The position numbers and the translations under genes are program-made. A stretch of DNA of 64,000 nucleotides from Chloroflexota bacterium (lineage in GTDB: Bacteria > Chloroflexota > Anaerolineae > Aggregatilineales > Phototrophicaceae), in contig JAPPMO010000093.1 of NCBI GenBank assembly GCA_028873975.1, positions 1 to 64,000 of the forward strand, read 5' to 3'. How positions within the stretch are numbered: the first letter of the stretch is position 1; every line of letters begins with the position of its first letter. Positions 7,976 through 16,923 of the stretch are shown in pieces. The notes under the pieces are model-generated. The model saw only the letters and a list, made by a program, of their open reading frames with translations. It was not told where the DNA came from and made no database searches.

Positions 7976-8056
7976 AGCCTTCGCCCCAAATCTGCTTTAC
8001 AGTCCCGGCAAAATAACATAAGCTAAATCCACTTGCATTTGAATGCCTACACCAAT

Positions 8057-10489
8057 ATGAGCGCAACTTCCACCATTACGCGGCGGCGCGAATTCAACCG
8101 CTGGCGCAGTCCAGTCTCCCTCGGGGACATTGCTAGATTGATCGCATGTTGCCTGGTCTTGCTCATGCCCCTGCTAAGTCTCGAGGTTGCGGGCTGGCAG
8201 ATCGACCTGAGCATCGTGCTGCCCGCGCTCTTCATTGGCGTCGTCATTGGCATTTTGCTCGCAGGCAGTCGCTTTGGAGAACTGCCCGCGATCATCATCA
8301 GCTCGCTCTATGCGATAGGCAGCATTCTCTTCGTCTCTGCCCTGTCGTTGGAAATGCCCTTCCTGGAAAGTATTAAAGCGGCAATTGGCAGCGCCGGGCA
8401 ATGGGCGCTGGACGCCATGAGCGATGGCAACAACCCTGACGAGCTTGTCTTCACCATGCTGGTATCGCTGTTATTCTGGTTCCTGGCCTACAACGCCACC
8501 TGGCATATCTATCGGATTGATCGCGTATGGCGCGTCATTTTGCCGCCGGGACTGGTGCTTCTGGTGAACATGGTCATTTATAGCGGCCGGGAAGCGCTGG
8601 ACAGGCATCTTGTCGTCTTTCTTTTGATGTCGCTTTCGCTCATCGTGCGCTCCAACCTCGAGAACCGCGAGTGGGAATGGTCGCTTAGCGGCATTCGAGT
8701 GCCAGCAATTGTGCGTCGGCAATTCGCCGCGCTTGGCATTGCTTTATCGTTGCTCGGTCTTGGCTTCGCCTGGGGTGTGCCGACGCACGGCTTGCAAGAG
8801 CGCCTGAACGCTTTTCAAGAGTTTCTGGCCTCGGACCCCATTCAACAGATGTCCGAGTTGTGGAGCCGCCTCTTTGCGCCAATCGAAGGCGACGGGCCCG
8901 CGACAACCGACTACTACGGCGCCGATTTGCTCAACCTGGGCGGCGCCGTCAGCCTGGGCGACGATGTCGTTTTGCTCGTGGACGCCCCGCATTCGAGCTT
9001 TCGATATTACTGGCGCTCGCGCGTATTCGAACGCTATATTGACGGGCAATGGTCGCCTTCCGCAGATCTGCGCATCACGGACAGGTCATCTCCGTTGGAA
9101 CTGAATATGAGCAATGAAGTGATCGGGTTTCGCCGTCAAGCGGTCTCTCAACACTTCACCATCGTGAACGCCAACGCGCGGATTTACTACGCCGCGCCAC
9201 AGCCTTCCATCATCAACAGCACCGGGCGCATTGACCTGATCTATACCGACAAACCCGAGAACAGCTCAATGAATGTATCGGTCGCGCGTCCCTTGCGGGT
9301 TATGAAGCGGGGGGAATCCTATAGCGCAACCAGCTTGCTGAGCGTCGCGACGGCACAAGAATTACGCGGGGCCGGCGCAAACTATCCCGACTGGGTCAGC
9401 GGAGCAAACTTGTATGTCGGGCAACCCAACGCGCGCATTCTCAATTTGTCGCAGCAGATCGTCGACGAGGCCGGAGCGCGCAACCCTTACGATCGGGCAA
9501 AGGCGATCGAAACCTGGCTGCGCGCCAACATCGTCTACAATGAATCCATTCCCGCGCCGCCACCCAACATGGACTCAGTAGAATGGGTGCTATTTGACGC
9601 GAAAGAAGGCTACTGCACGTATTATGCGACTTCCATGATCGTGATGCTGCGCCACCTGGGCATACCGGCGCGTCTGGCCGCCGGTTTTTCTCAAGGACCG
9701 TATGACGCCAACATCCAGCGCTATGTCGTGCGCGAACGCGAGGCGCATACCTGGGTCGAAGTCTATTTCCCGGGCTATGGCTGGATCGAGTTTGAGCCAA
9801 CGGCTGCCGAAGCGCCCTACAATCGGGAGGGAGACGATCTGGCGCAGCCGCAAGACCAGCCCGCGGATCCGCAGCCGACAATCAGTCCAAGTCCGACGCC
9901 GACGCCGAGCCCGACGCCTCGACCCACGGAAGAAGGGCTCGAGCAAATCGCGGCTCAACCGACGCCAACGCCAAGTCCGACGCCTCGTCCGAATAATCCC
10001 AGCCCCACGCCATTTTTAGTTCCGACGGTAGAACCGCCGATCATCCCGGATGAGCCGCCGCCGCCATTTGCATTTTTGGAGCCGCTGATACTGGTGGCTT
10101 TGGTGTTACTCGTCTCGCTGCTCATCTTGGCTATCATCTTGCTGCTGCTGTTCTGGTGGTGGGAGTGGCGCGGGATGGGCGGCCTTAGCCCCATATCCAG
10201 AGCCTATGCGCGCCTTGAACGGTATATTCAGTTGATTGGCATCGATATCGGCAGCAACAAGACTACACTGGAAAAACGCCGCGAATTGCAGCAAAGGATT
10301 CCCGCCGCCCGAGAGCCTATCCGTACCATCAGCGATTTGTACACGCGGGAACGATATGGCGATACCAGCCAAGGGGCGGGAGACAACAAACGCTTCGCCG
10401 CCCGCGCCGAGAGAGCCTGGAATCGAACCCGCGGCAATATCATCCGCCGCTGGTTGCGCAGACTCTTGCCTTTTAGAAGACGAGGCTAA
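8057..10489 (+). CDS. Membrane-anchored transglutaminase-like protein (TgpA-type)
   Basis: An 810-residue protein with a cluster of hydrophobic helices over roughly the first 230 residues, a long periplasmic/extracellular part, a transglutaminase core, a Pro/Thr-rich linker (SPTPTPSPTPRP repeats around 620-660), one more membrane span near 690, and a basic C-terminal tail resembling the DUF4129 region. The catalytic core shows Cys520 (EGYCTYYA), His564 (AHTWVE) and an acidic Glu580 (GWIEFEPT) where Asp is more usual. TgpA-like proteins act in the cell envelope; their substrates are poorly known. ATG at 8057 was taken as the start; a TTG eight codons upstream is also in frame. Its stop abuts the stop of the opposing methyltransferase. 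Confidence 0.85.
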   Translation: MSATSTITRRREFNRWRSPVSLGDIARLIACCLVLLMPLLSLEVAGWQIDLSIVLPALFIGVVIGILLAGSRFGELPAIIISSLYAIGSILFVSALSLEMPFLESIKAAIGSAGQWALDAMSDGNNPDELVFTMLVSLLFWFLAYNATWHIYRIDRVWRVILPPGLVLLVNMVIYSGREALDRHLVVFLLMSLSLIVRSNLENREWEWSLSGIRVPAIVRRQFAALGIALSLLGLGFAWGVPTHGLQERLNAFQEFLASDPIQQMSELWSRLFAPIEGDGPATTDYYGADLLNLGGAVSLGDDVVLLVDAPHSSFRYYWRSRVFERYIDGQWSPSADLRITDRSSPLELNMSNEVIGFRRQAVSQHFTIVNANARIYYAAPQPSIINSTGRIDLIYTDKPENSSMNVSVARPLRVMKRGESYSATSLLSVATAQELRGAGANYPDWVSGANLYVGQPNARILNLSQQIVDEAGARNPYDRAKAIETWLRANIVYNESIPAPPPNMDSVEWVLFDAKEGYCTYYATSMIVMLRHLGIPARLAAGFSQGPYDANIQRYVVREREAHTWVEVYFPGYGWIEFEPTAAEAPYNREGDDLAQPQDQPADPQPTISPSPTPTPSPTPRPTEEGLEQIAAQPTPTPSPTPRPNNPSPTPFLVPTVEPPIIPDEPPPPFAFLEPLILVALVLLVSLLILAIILLLLFWWWEWRGMGGLSPISRAYARLERYIQLIGIDIGSNKTTLEKRRELQQRIPAAREPIRTISDLYTRERYGDTSQGAGDNKRFAARAERAWNRTRGNIIRRWLRRLLPFRRRG

Positions 10490-11218
10490 TCAGAGCTTTT
10501 GGATGACCAGGAAATGCGACAGCGCCCATGTATCCAAGGGTGTTCCTTCGCATCTATGCAGCAAGTCGCGCATGATCCGCGCCGGCTTGCCAAAGCGGGC
10601 GATGATATTGTCGTATCCGCCATAGACGCGAGAATGATGCAGCACCTCGACCGGAGAACCGTCGAAGAGCCCCCGAATGCCGGCGGCTGTGTAGGCGCGC
10701 ACGTGCGGCGCGAGCCTGTCCCGCCAGCGATCCGGCAAATAATTGATCAGCGGACTGTTCCCAAAATGATAGTTTCCCCGCCAGTAATGGCCATGTGTTT
10801 CGCAGGGATACCAGCGATTGGGACAAAACATGACGATTCGACCGCCCGGCTTGAGGACGCGAATCAGTTCTTGAGCCGAGCGTCTGTCGTCATTAACATG
10901 TTCGATGACTTCGTGAGAAAGCGCGATGTCATAGACATTGTCGCGAAAAGGGATGTTTTCCCCGGCAGCGACAAGTGAATGCGGGATCTCCTCCCCGGCG
11001 AGGCGCGCGCGGTCGTATTCAATATCAAAGGCATCAACCGAATCGGTATAACGGCGCTTGATCTGGCGGGCGTACATGCCGACGCCACAGCCCGCAACCA
11101 GCACCCGCGCCCCTTCCAGCCGCGTCCATTTGGCGATCATCTTCAGGCGCCGTTCCTGGCCCGCCCGCCAAACATAACTCGGCTCGCCGCGAAGAGCCGC
11201 CAGATCGGAAAAGGTCAT
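10490..11218 (-). CDS. Class I SAM-dependent methyltransferase (methyltransferase type 11)
   Basis: The 242-residue protein has the SAM-binding motif I VLVAGCGVGMYA near 39-50, an acidic motif II (AFDIEYDRAR), motif III around ENIPFRDNVYDIALSHEVIEHV, and LKPGGRIVMFCPN as motif IV. This pattern is typical of small-molecule or lipid/sugar methyltransferases of the UbiE/COQ5-like group. An insert rich in aromatic residues (WYPCETHGHYWRGNYHFG) follows and may form the acceptor site. It lies 20 nt downstream of the cytochrome c gene on the same strand and may be co-transcribed. The acceptor cannot be inferred. Confidence 0.85.
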   Translation of the reverse strand: MTFSDLAALRGEPSYVWRAGQERRLKMIAKWTRLEGARVLVAGCGVGMYARQIKRRYTDSVDAFDIEYDRARLAGEEIPHSLVAAGENIPFRDNVYDIALSHEVIEHVNDDRRSAQELIRVLKPGGRIVMFCPNRWYPCETHGHYWRGNYHFGNSPLINYLPDRWRDRLAPHVRAYTAAGIRGLFDGSPVEVLHHSRVYGGYDNIIARFGKPARIMRDLLHRCEGTPLDTWALSHFLVIQKL

Positions 11219-11238
11219 TGCCCCTGAATCCGCTGGAA

Positions 11239-11736
11239 TTAGCTGGTCTGCGCCAAAGAGACCAGGTATTGATAGAGATTGCGCGAACCGCTATTGCTCA
11301 AACGGTCGGTGGAGTACTGATGTTCGGTGCCCAATTCGCCGCCAGAACGCACGAAAGTAATAAAGTCGTCTTCCGACATCGCGAAATCTTGTATGCCGCT
11401 CGCCTTGTCCGTCCCTTCGCCTGCGGCGCCATGACAAGACCCGCATGCCAGCGCCTCGTAACGCCCCAAGCCTCGTTCGACCTTTTTCGGATCCAATGTG
11501 ATTGCGCCTTCAGCAGCGTCATCAACCGATGCCCCCGACTTGGCAGATTGGTCGCCGGTTTGTTCAAATACAGGCGCCTTGGTAGGCTCAACAAAGGCGA
11601 AGGTTGGGAAAGGCGTATGGGTTGGCGGCGGATCCGTGGGCGTGGCTGTAGCTTGGCCGCCTCCGCTACAGGCGACCGACGCGATCGAAACTGTCGTCAG
11701 CCACAAAATCAGGCAAAATCGAGACCGTATTATCAT
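11239..11736 (-). CDS. c-type cytochrome lipoprotein, mono-haem
   Basis: A 165-residue exported protein. The N-terminus is a lipoprotein signal ending in SVAC, with lipidation expected at Cys23, followed by a Thr/Pro-rich spacer (about 25-60). The haem-binding motif is C98-G-S-C101-H102, and Met residues downstream (FAMSEDDF) could provide the axial ligand. It would carry electrons on the outer face of the membrane. The gene follows the ABC permease genes with only 12 nt between, which is an odd partner for a peptide-type transporter. The function beyond electron transfer is not known. Confidence 0.82.
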   Translation of the reverse strand: MIIRSRFCLILWLTTVSIASVACSGGGQATATPTDPPPTHTPFPTFAFVEPTKAPVFEQTGDQSAKSGASVDDAAEGAITLDPKKVERGLGRYEALACGSCHGAAGEGTDKASGIQDFAMSEDDFITFVRSGGELGTEHQYSTDRLSNSGSRNLYQYLVSLAQTS

Positions 11737-11748
11737 GCGATTCTCCGT

Positions 11749-12666
11749 CTAGTCGCCACGCGACGGGTCCAAGGCTTCTTGCAAGCCATCCCCCACGAAG
11801 GAAAAACTCAACATCGTCAAAGCCACCAGCAGGGTCGGGAAAAGCGCCAGGTGATAGTCAACAACAACTGTGGACGACTTCACGCTTCCGCCAACCATTT
11901 TACCCCAACTTGCAGTCGGTTCCGTAATGCCAATACCCAAAAAGCTCAATCCGGCTTCGGCGAATATCGCCAGCGGTACTGCAAAGGTAAATGAGACCAG
12001 AAGCGGCGTCAACGAGTTTCGCAAGATATGCCGGGCGATGATCTGCAGCTCCGACGCGCCCACAGCCCGGGCCGCCAAGACAAATTCGGTCTCGCGATAT
12101 TTGAGGAATTGCGCCCGCGCGATCCGGGCCGGTTCGATCCAGGAAGTGATCGCGAGCACGAAGATCACATTGCCTAATCCCGCGCCGGTAATGCTGATTA
12201 AGAACATGGCAAAGAGCAAGGGGGGGACCGCCGTTGCGATTTCGATGACGCGCAGGATAACAAAATCCCAGTGACCGCCGCGGTACCCGGCGATTGCGCC
12301 CAGCGGCACGGCGAATCCAAAAGAGATCAGCGGCACCGATAGACCCACAAATAGCGACGTCCGGGCGCCATAAATGAGCCGCGTCATAAAGTCGCGCCCG
12401 ACGCCGTCTCCGCCGAGGAAATGATTAGGGTCTTGAAAGGGTCCGAGACGTACTATCGAAAAGTCGACTTCGTTCAGCCCGTAGGGCGCGATGATATCCG
12501 CCAGCAGCGCCACCAACAACAAAAGGATAAGCAGAACCAGACCCAGCATCGCCAGTCTGTTCTGAAGAAAGCGGCGCGAGGCGTCGCGAAACAGCGAGCG
12601 CTGCTCCAGCCCTTCCCCCAAGTCAAGCGCCAGACGAGAGGAATCGGCTTGTCGCTGTCGGCGCAT
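11749..12666 (-). CDS. ABC transporter permease, OppC/DppC type
   Basis: A 305-residue inner-membrane permease of the peptide/nickel class. An N-terminal cytoplasmic stretch leads to the first span (LVLLILLLLVALLADIIAPYG), then the family-specific PNHFLGGDGVGRDFMTRLIYGARTS region broken here at LGGDGVGRD, and the EAA loop with RARAVGASE-like AARAVGASELQIIARHIL. It pairs with the OppB-type permease whose stop is 5 nt upstream. With the binding protein at 13768-15507 it forms an importer for oligopeptides or another solute. No ATPase gene lies next to it, so ATP-binding subunits must be encoded elsewhere. Confidence 0.92.
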   Translation of the reverse strand: MRRQRQADSSRLALDLGEGLEQRSLFRDASRRFLQNRLAMLGLVLLILLLLVALLADIIAPYGLNEVDFSIVRLGPFQDPNHFLGGDGVGRDFMTRLIYGARTSLFVGLSVPLISFGFAVPLGAIAGYRGGHWDFVILRVIEIATAVPPLLFAMFLISITGAGLGNVIFVLAITSWIEPARIARAQFLKYRETEFVLAARAVGASELQIIARHILRNSLTPLLVSFTFAVPLAIFAEAGLSFLGIGITEPTASWGKMVGGSVKSSTVVVDYHLALFPTLLVALTMLSFSFVGDGLQEALDPSRGD

Positions 12667-12671
12667 CAGAC

Positions 12672-13643
12672 CTAGGCTCCCTGCCGCCCGCCCAGCCGGA
12701 TGCGCGGGTCTATCACCGTGTACAAGATATCCGTGACAAGATAAGTGAGCCCCCAGAGCAAGGCGATCAAGAGAACAAGTCCCATAATCATAGGATAATC
12801 GCGATTGAATATACTCGTTACAAAAAACTTTCCCAAGCCCGGAACGCCATAAACCACCTCGATGAAAAGCGAGCCGGTCAATAGATTCGGTATTTGCGGC
12901 AGCAGCACCGTGATCATGGGGATGAGCGCATTGCGAAGGATATGGCGCAGCAAGATCATGCGCTCCGACAAGCCCTTCGAGCGGGCTGTGCGGATAAAGT
13001 CGGCTTTGAGCACATCGGTGAAGCTAGAGCGCGTATAGCGAGAAACCAGCGCCAGCGGCGCGAGCGCGTAAGTCACGACGGGCAAAATATAGTCCCAAGA
13101 AAAAATAGCCGCGCCGTCGGCGATGATCGGACCGATGATCCACTTGCTCTCCGCGCCCCAGCCATTTTGGAATCCGAAGATCAAGAGGAACCAGGTGGCG
13201 ATGATGAAATTTGGCACCGCAATGCCCGCTGTCGCGATAAATGTTACCAGATTGTCAATGATGCTGTTGTGATAATATGCAGCCACGATGCCGAGGAATA
13301 TGCCCAAGCCAAAAGACAGAAGAATCGTGTAAAGTCCCAGTTGAAAGGTGACGGGCCAAATACGCGCGATAAGCTCGGTCACGGGTGGATTGCCGGCGAC
13401 GGAGAATGAATTGCCAAAATCCAGTTGCAGGGCGCTGGTCACATAGTTGAGGTATCGAACGTGTACCGGCTTGTCGAGACCGTATTTGCGTTCGAGGTTT
13501 TCCAAAGCCGCGCCGGAGTATCCCCGATCGGCCAGCGTGAATGGACCGCCGGGAACGAGATTCATCAAAACAAAAACGATTAGGGAAACGACAAAAAGGA
13601 CGAAAGCCAGCGATAACAGCCGTCGCAAGATGTAACCGATCAT
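12672..13643 (-). CDS. ABC transporter permease, OppB/DppB type
   Basis: A 323-residue membrane permease starting MIGYILRRLLSLAFVLFVVS, the standard OppB beginning. The N-terminal VPGGPF segment, six predicted spans, and the EAA loop ending DFIRTARSKGLSE-x-x-I-x-x-RHILRNALIP identify the family. It ends GVPGLGKFFVTSIFNRDYP, followed by DPRIRLGG, also typical. It is separated from the upstream binding-protein gene by 125 nt containing a hairpin at 13720-13740 that probably lowers permease expression relative to the binding protein. Confidence 0.93.
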   Translation of the reverse strand: MIGYILRRLLSLAFVLFVVSLIVFVLMNLVPGGPFTLADRGYSGAALENLERKYGLDKPVHVRYLNYVTSALQLDFGNSFSVAGNPPVTELIARIWPVTFQLGLYTILLSFGLGIFLGIVAAYYHNSIIDNLVTFIATAGIAVPNFIIATWFLLIFGFQNGWGAESKWIIGPIIADGAAIFSWDYILPVVTYALAPLALVSRYTRSSFTDVLKADFIRTARSKGLSERMILLRHILRNALIPMITVLLPQIPNLLTGSLFIEVVYGVPGLGKFFVTSIFNRDYPMIMGLVLLIALLWGLTYLVTDILYTVIDPRIRLGGRQGA

Positions 13644-13719
13644 GAGGCGGTCGTCCTAGTTCAAGGAGATTGCTGCGCTAGATTCGCGGAATTGGGGCTA
13701 TACGGGACAGGAAAACGAA

Positions 13720-13740
13720 GGGCGGGCACTGGACCCGCCC
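13720..13740 (-). terminator. Partial terminator between binding-protein and permease genes
   Basis: Inverted repeat GGGCGGG (13720-13726) and CCCGCCC (13734-13740) with a 7-nt loop. On the minus strand it is followed by TTCGTTTTCC, a weak T-rich tail. Its position, 28 nt after the binding-protein stop, suggests read-through control, as is common in ABC importer operons. Confidence 0.55.
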
Positions 13741-13767
13741 TCATGTTTTGCAGCAAGCGATCAACGC

Positions 13768-15507
13768 TTATTCATTGCGGTGCGTATCGTAGTTCAAGAC
13801 GTCTTCGGTGATGTAATACTCGCCCCAACAATGCTCGTTGCCCCAGTGAGTCGTAGCCAAGCCCTGTCGATCCGGCTCCCAGCAGTTGCCGGTGGCATTC
13901 ATGTACGGCTGCCACAGATCCCCTTGAATGCGGTGTACCAGGAAGATGCCGCCGACGTCTTCCACCATCATGCGTTCGGCTTCTTGGTACATAGCGATGC
14001 GCTCGGCCGGGTCGCCCGTGAAGGAATTGGCTTCTCGAACCAGGTTGTCGAAGGCTTCGTTGCGCCAGGAGTGGCGCCCGGTGGAGACCCAGACACCCAT
14101 CATATTGGCGGGATCCAGATAGTCCATGCCATAGGAGACGCCGCCGAATTGCAGCGTAGTCGGGCGTTCCAGCAAGCGCTCCATGTAATCCTGGAATTCC
14201 AGATTGTTGACGGTAATTTCGACATTGAGGCATTGGCTGATGGAGGCGGCCGCAGCGATGAACCAATCCTGGATGAAGGAGGCCTCGCCGCGCAGCGCCA
14301 ATTCCGTGGCCGGGAAGCCTTCGCCGCCGGGATAACCGGCATCCGCCAGCAGAGCCTGCGCCGCTTCGCAGTCATAGTCCTGGATATCCTGCAAGCCGGC
14401 GCTATTGGAGGCCGGGAAGCCGGGCGCCAGGAAGGAATAAGCCGGTATGCCGACGGTAGTGCCGATAACGTTCTCGACGATCGATTCGCGGTCAAGCGCC
14501 TTGGCGAAAGCCAGCCTTACGTTGAGATCGTCAAAGGGCTCGGTGAAGGTATCCATCAAGAGATAGTCGGTGCGGAAGTCACCGGCGTGCTGGCGGTAGT
14601 TTTCCGACATGACCGGATCGGCAAAGATGACTTCGAAATCCGCCGGGCTGAGCAGAGGTTGGCCAACCTGGTCAATTTCGTGGTCTTGGAAAGCCAGGAA
14701 GCTGCTGTTCAGCATATCGCCATAGACGAATTCCATGCGGCGCAACCAGGGCATGCGCGGGCCAACATAATCCGGATTCGCCTCCAAGACGGCGTGGCTG
14801 CCGGGTTCAAATTCGCGCAGGATGAAGGGACCGGCGGATACGTGCGTCTCTGGATCCAGAATGTACTCGGGACCGATCTCCGTCAGCGCCCTGGCTTGCA
14901 TCGGCGGCCAGAAGAAGAAGGTCGCCGGCAATGGCGGGAACGGCACTTGCGTGGTTACCGCGAGCGTATTGTCATCGACGGCAACCAGGCCGATTTCTTC
15001 GGGCTCGATTTCGTCGGCGACAGCTTCGTCCCAGCCGTCAATGATGCCCAGCCAGAGCCAGACAAAGTCGTAAGCGTGATCGGGGTCGGCCATGTAGCGC
15101 CAGCTTTCCACCCAGTCATGCGCGGTGACAGGGGCGCCATCGCTCCACATCTGGTCGCCCCGCAAGTTGAAGGTCCAGGTTAGACCGTCCTCAGAAACGA
15201 ACCAACTGGTGGCTGCGGAGGGGATGATCTCCATATTGTTGTTGAGTACAACCAATGAATCAGAGAATTTGTCGAAGGCGCCGGTGCTGCAAATGCGCGA
15301 ATAAACCGTGACGATGGACGACAACGAGGTCTCTTGGCGCGCCGAGTCGCACAGGTTGCGATAAACTTGCATATCGTATGGCGCTGCGTCCGCCGGCAAT
15401 TCTCGGCCATAGACGTCCACATTGTCCTGTGCAAGCGCCGCCGGCATCGCCGCCGCGAACAGCGACAATACAAGCAGCAGAATTGTGAAGATCAGTTTTC
15501 TTGACAT
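13768..15507 (-). CDS. ABC transporter substrate-binding protein, family 5 (normal domain order)
   Basis: A 579-residue secreted binding protein. Its signal peptide MSRKLIFTILLLVLSL ends near ALAQD. Domain I starts conventionally and reaches IPSAATSWFVSEDGLTWTF about 80-100, the family-5 marker, then DGAPVTAHDWVES. The middle has SAGPFILREFEPG and NPDYVGP, and the DVRLAFAKAL-like NVRLAFAKALDRESIVENV helix follows. It would deliver oligopeptides or a related solute to the permeases downstream. The ATG has AAAGGATG about 8 nt upstream and a promoter at 15567-15595. It serves as the internal control for the permuted paralogue at 59847-61520. Confidence 0.93.
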   Translation of the reverse strand: MSRKLIFTILLLVLSLFAAAMPAALAQDNVDVYGRELPADAAPYDMQVYRNLCDSARQETSLSSIVTVYSRICSTGAFDKFSDSLVVLNNNMEIIPSAATSWFVSEDGLTWTFNLRGDQMWSDGAPVTAHDWVESWRYMADPDHAYDFVWLWLGIIDGWDEAVADEIEPEEIGLVAVDDNTLAVTTQVPFPPLPATFFFWPPMQARALTEIGPEYILDPETHVSAGPFILREFEPGSHAVLEANPDYVGPRMPWLRRMEFVYGDMLNSSFLAFQDHEIDQVGQPLLSPADFEVIFADPVMSENYRQHAGDFRTDYLLMDTFTEPFDDLNVRLAFAKALDRESIVENVIGTTVGIPAYSFLAPGFPASNSAGLQDIQDYDCEAAQALLADAGYPGGEGFPATELALRGEASFIQDWFIAAAASISQCLNVEITVNNLEFQDYMERLLERPTTLQFGGVSYGMDYLDPANMMGVWVSTGRHSWRNEAFDNLVREANSFTGDPAERIAMYQEAERMMVEDVGGIFLVHRIQGDLWQPYMNATGNCWEPDRQGLATTHWGNEHCWGEYYITEDVLNYDTHRNE

Positions 15508-15566
15508 CAAACATCCTTTCTGCGATATACCTCTTTCGGATATGACAACCGCGATTGTCCCGAGGC

Positions 15567-15595
15567 ATTATAGGGATACGCGAATAATCATGCAA
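15567..15595 (-). promoter_or_regulatory. Sigma-70-type promoter of the ABC transporter operon
   Basis: On the minus strand TTGCAT (15590-15595) and a perfect TATAAT (15567-15572) are 17 nt apart. The start would be near 15560, about 53 nt before the binding-protein ATG. Confidence 0.65.
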
Positions 15596-15714
15596 TACGC
15601 GCTTTCCGGCTGGCGGCTGAACGATAGCGTTTACCCACCCTTTTATCGAGATTGCAAAACCGATACACTGCTCGGCGGATTGTAAAGACAAGCGAAACGC
15701 GAAGAGGATTAAAA

Positions 15715-16893
15715 ATGCCGAGCATTACCAAGCTTGCAGGGCGTATCGCCAAATCGCCGACGATCGCCATGAATGATAAAGCCAAGCAGTTGGCGGCCGA
15801 GGGCCACTCCGTCATCGGTCTGGCCGGCGGCGAACCGGATTTCGATACGCCGGCTCATATCATCGAAGCGGGCATGAAGGCGATTCGCGATGGCCAAACC
15901 CGCTACGCCGCGCCATCAAAAGGCATCGTACCGCTCCTGGAGGCGATCGCCGCGAAAACGGAGCGCGACAACCAGGTTCGCGTCGACCCCATGAGCGACA
16001 TCATCGTCACGCCGGGCGGCAAGCTGGCGCTGTTTCTGGCATTAAAAGCCATGTTGGATCCGGGCGACGAGGTCTTGATACCAGCGCCCTACTGGGTCAG
16101 CTACCCGTCGATCGTCACCATGGTCGGGGGCAAGCCGGTGACAGTGCCGACGAGCAGTGATGACGGCTATCGTTTGCGACTCGAGGACTTGCGCGAGTTT
16201 GTCACATCCAAAACCAAGGCGATCATCATCAACTCGCCTTGCAATCCAACCGGGCACATGCTGTCGTCGGACGAGATTGAAGACATCGCAACGCTGGCGA
16301 CGGAAGCGGATCTCTACGTCATTTCGGACGAAATTTACGAAAAGCTCAATTTCGACGGCCGCCCGTCTGTTTCGCTGGCTTCTCTTCCCGATATCAGCGA
16401 TCGCGTGGTCATTGTCAACGGCATGTCAAAAGCCTATGCGATGACCGGATGGCGCCTGGGCTGGCTGGCGGGTCCCACCGAGGTTATCGGCGCCGCAGGC
16501 AAGTTCAATTCCCAGACTGCGACTTCGGCGGCGACATTCACGCAGTACGCGGCGGTGGCCGCGCTGAACGGTCCCCAGGATTGCGTCGAGATGATGCGGC
16601 AATCTTATCAGGAGCGCCGCGACTTCATGGTGAATGCCTTCAACGACATCGAGAATATGTCCTGCCCGGACATTGAGGGCGCCTTTTATGCCTTCCCCAA
16701 AGTTGACAATACCAACAAGAGCAGCGAGGAAATAGCGTCCTTGATCCTCGAGAAAGCCGTGGTGGTAGGCGTGCCCGGCAGCGCCTTCGGGATCAGCAAA
16801 GACGCTCATATTCGTTTCTCTTTCGCGGAAGATCTGAACTTGCTCAAAGAGGCGGTGGAGCGCATCCGCGGTATCGCCGATCAATTGGCATAA
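15715..16893 (+). CDS. Pyridoxal-phosphate aminotransferase, class I (aspartate aminotransferase type)
   Basis: A 392-residue fold-type I aminotransferase that exchanges amino groups between aspartate or an aromatic/other amino acid and 2-oxoglutarate. The N-terminal LAGGEPDFDTP, the NSPCNPTG segment, SDEIYEKL, and the PLP lysine Lys239 in MSKAYAMTGWRLGW are the class I-beta signature. The frame continues 21 codons upstream, but ATG at 15715 has GAAGAGGA 6 nt before it and gives MPSITKLAGRI, the usual start. It is followed by the phosphodiester glycosidase gene. Aspartate supply links it to the aspartokinase at 19022-20467, although the genes are not in one operon. Confidence 0.93.
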   Translation: MPSITKLAGRIAKSPTIAMNDKAKQLAAEGHSVIGLAGGEPDFDTPAHIIEAGMKAIRDGQTRYAAPSKGIVPLLEAIAAKTERDNQVRVDPMSDIIVTPGGKLALFLALKAMLDPGDEVLIPAPYWVSYPSIVTMVGGKPVTVPTSSDDGYRLRLEDLREFVTSKTKAIIINSPCNPTGHMLSSDEIEDIATLATEADLYVISDEIYEKLNFDGRPSVSLASLPDISDRVVIVNGMSKAYAMTGWRLGWLAGPTEVIGAAGKFNSQTATSAATFTQYAAVAALNGPQDCVEMMRQSYQERRDFMVNAFNDIENMSCPDIEGAFYAFPKVDNTNKSSEEIASLILEKAVVVGVPGSAFGISKDAHIRFSFAEDLNLLKEAVERIRGIADQLA

Positions 16894-16923
16894 TTGCGTT
16901 CCGCGAATCGAAATGGTCGTCGC

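Noticed and set aside
9880..10020. SPTPTPSPTPRP repeats in the transglutaminase as a DNA repeat or mobile sequence
   Set aside because: It is a coding Pro/Thr linker typical of envelope proteins in this lineage.
13780..15183. 467-codon open frame on the plus strand opposite the binding-protein gene
   Set aside because: It is the antisense of a gene with clear family-5 motifs and a signal peptide; the antisense protein has no recognisable domain and comes from the codon bias of the real gene.
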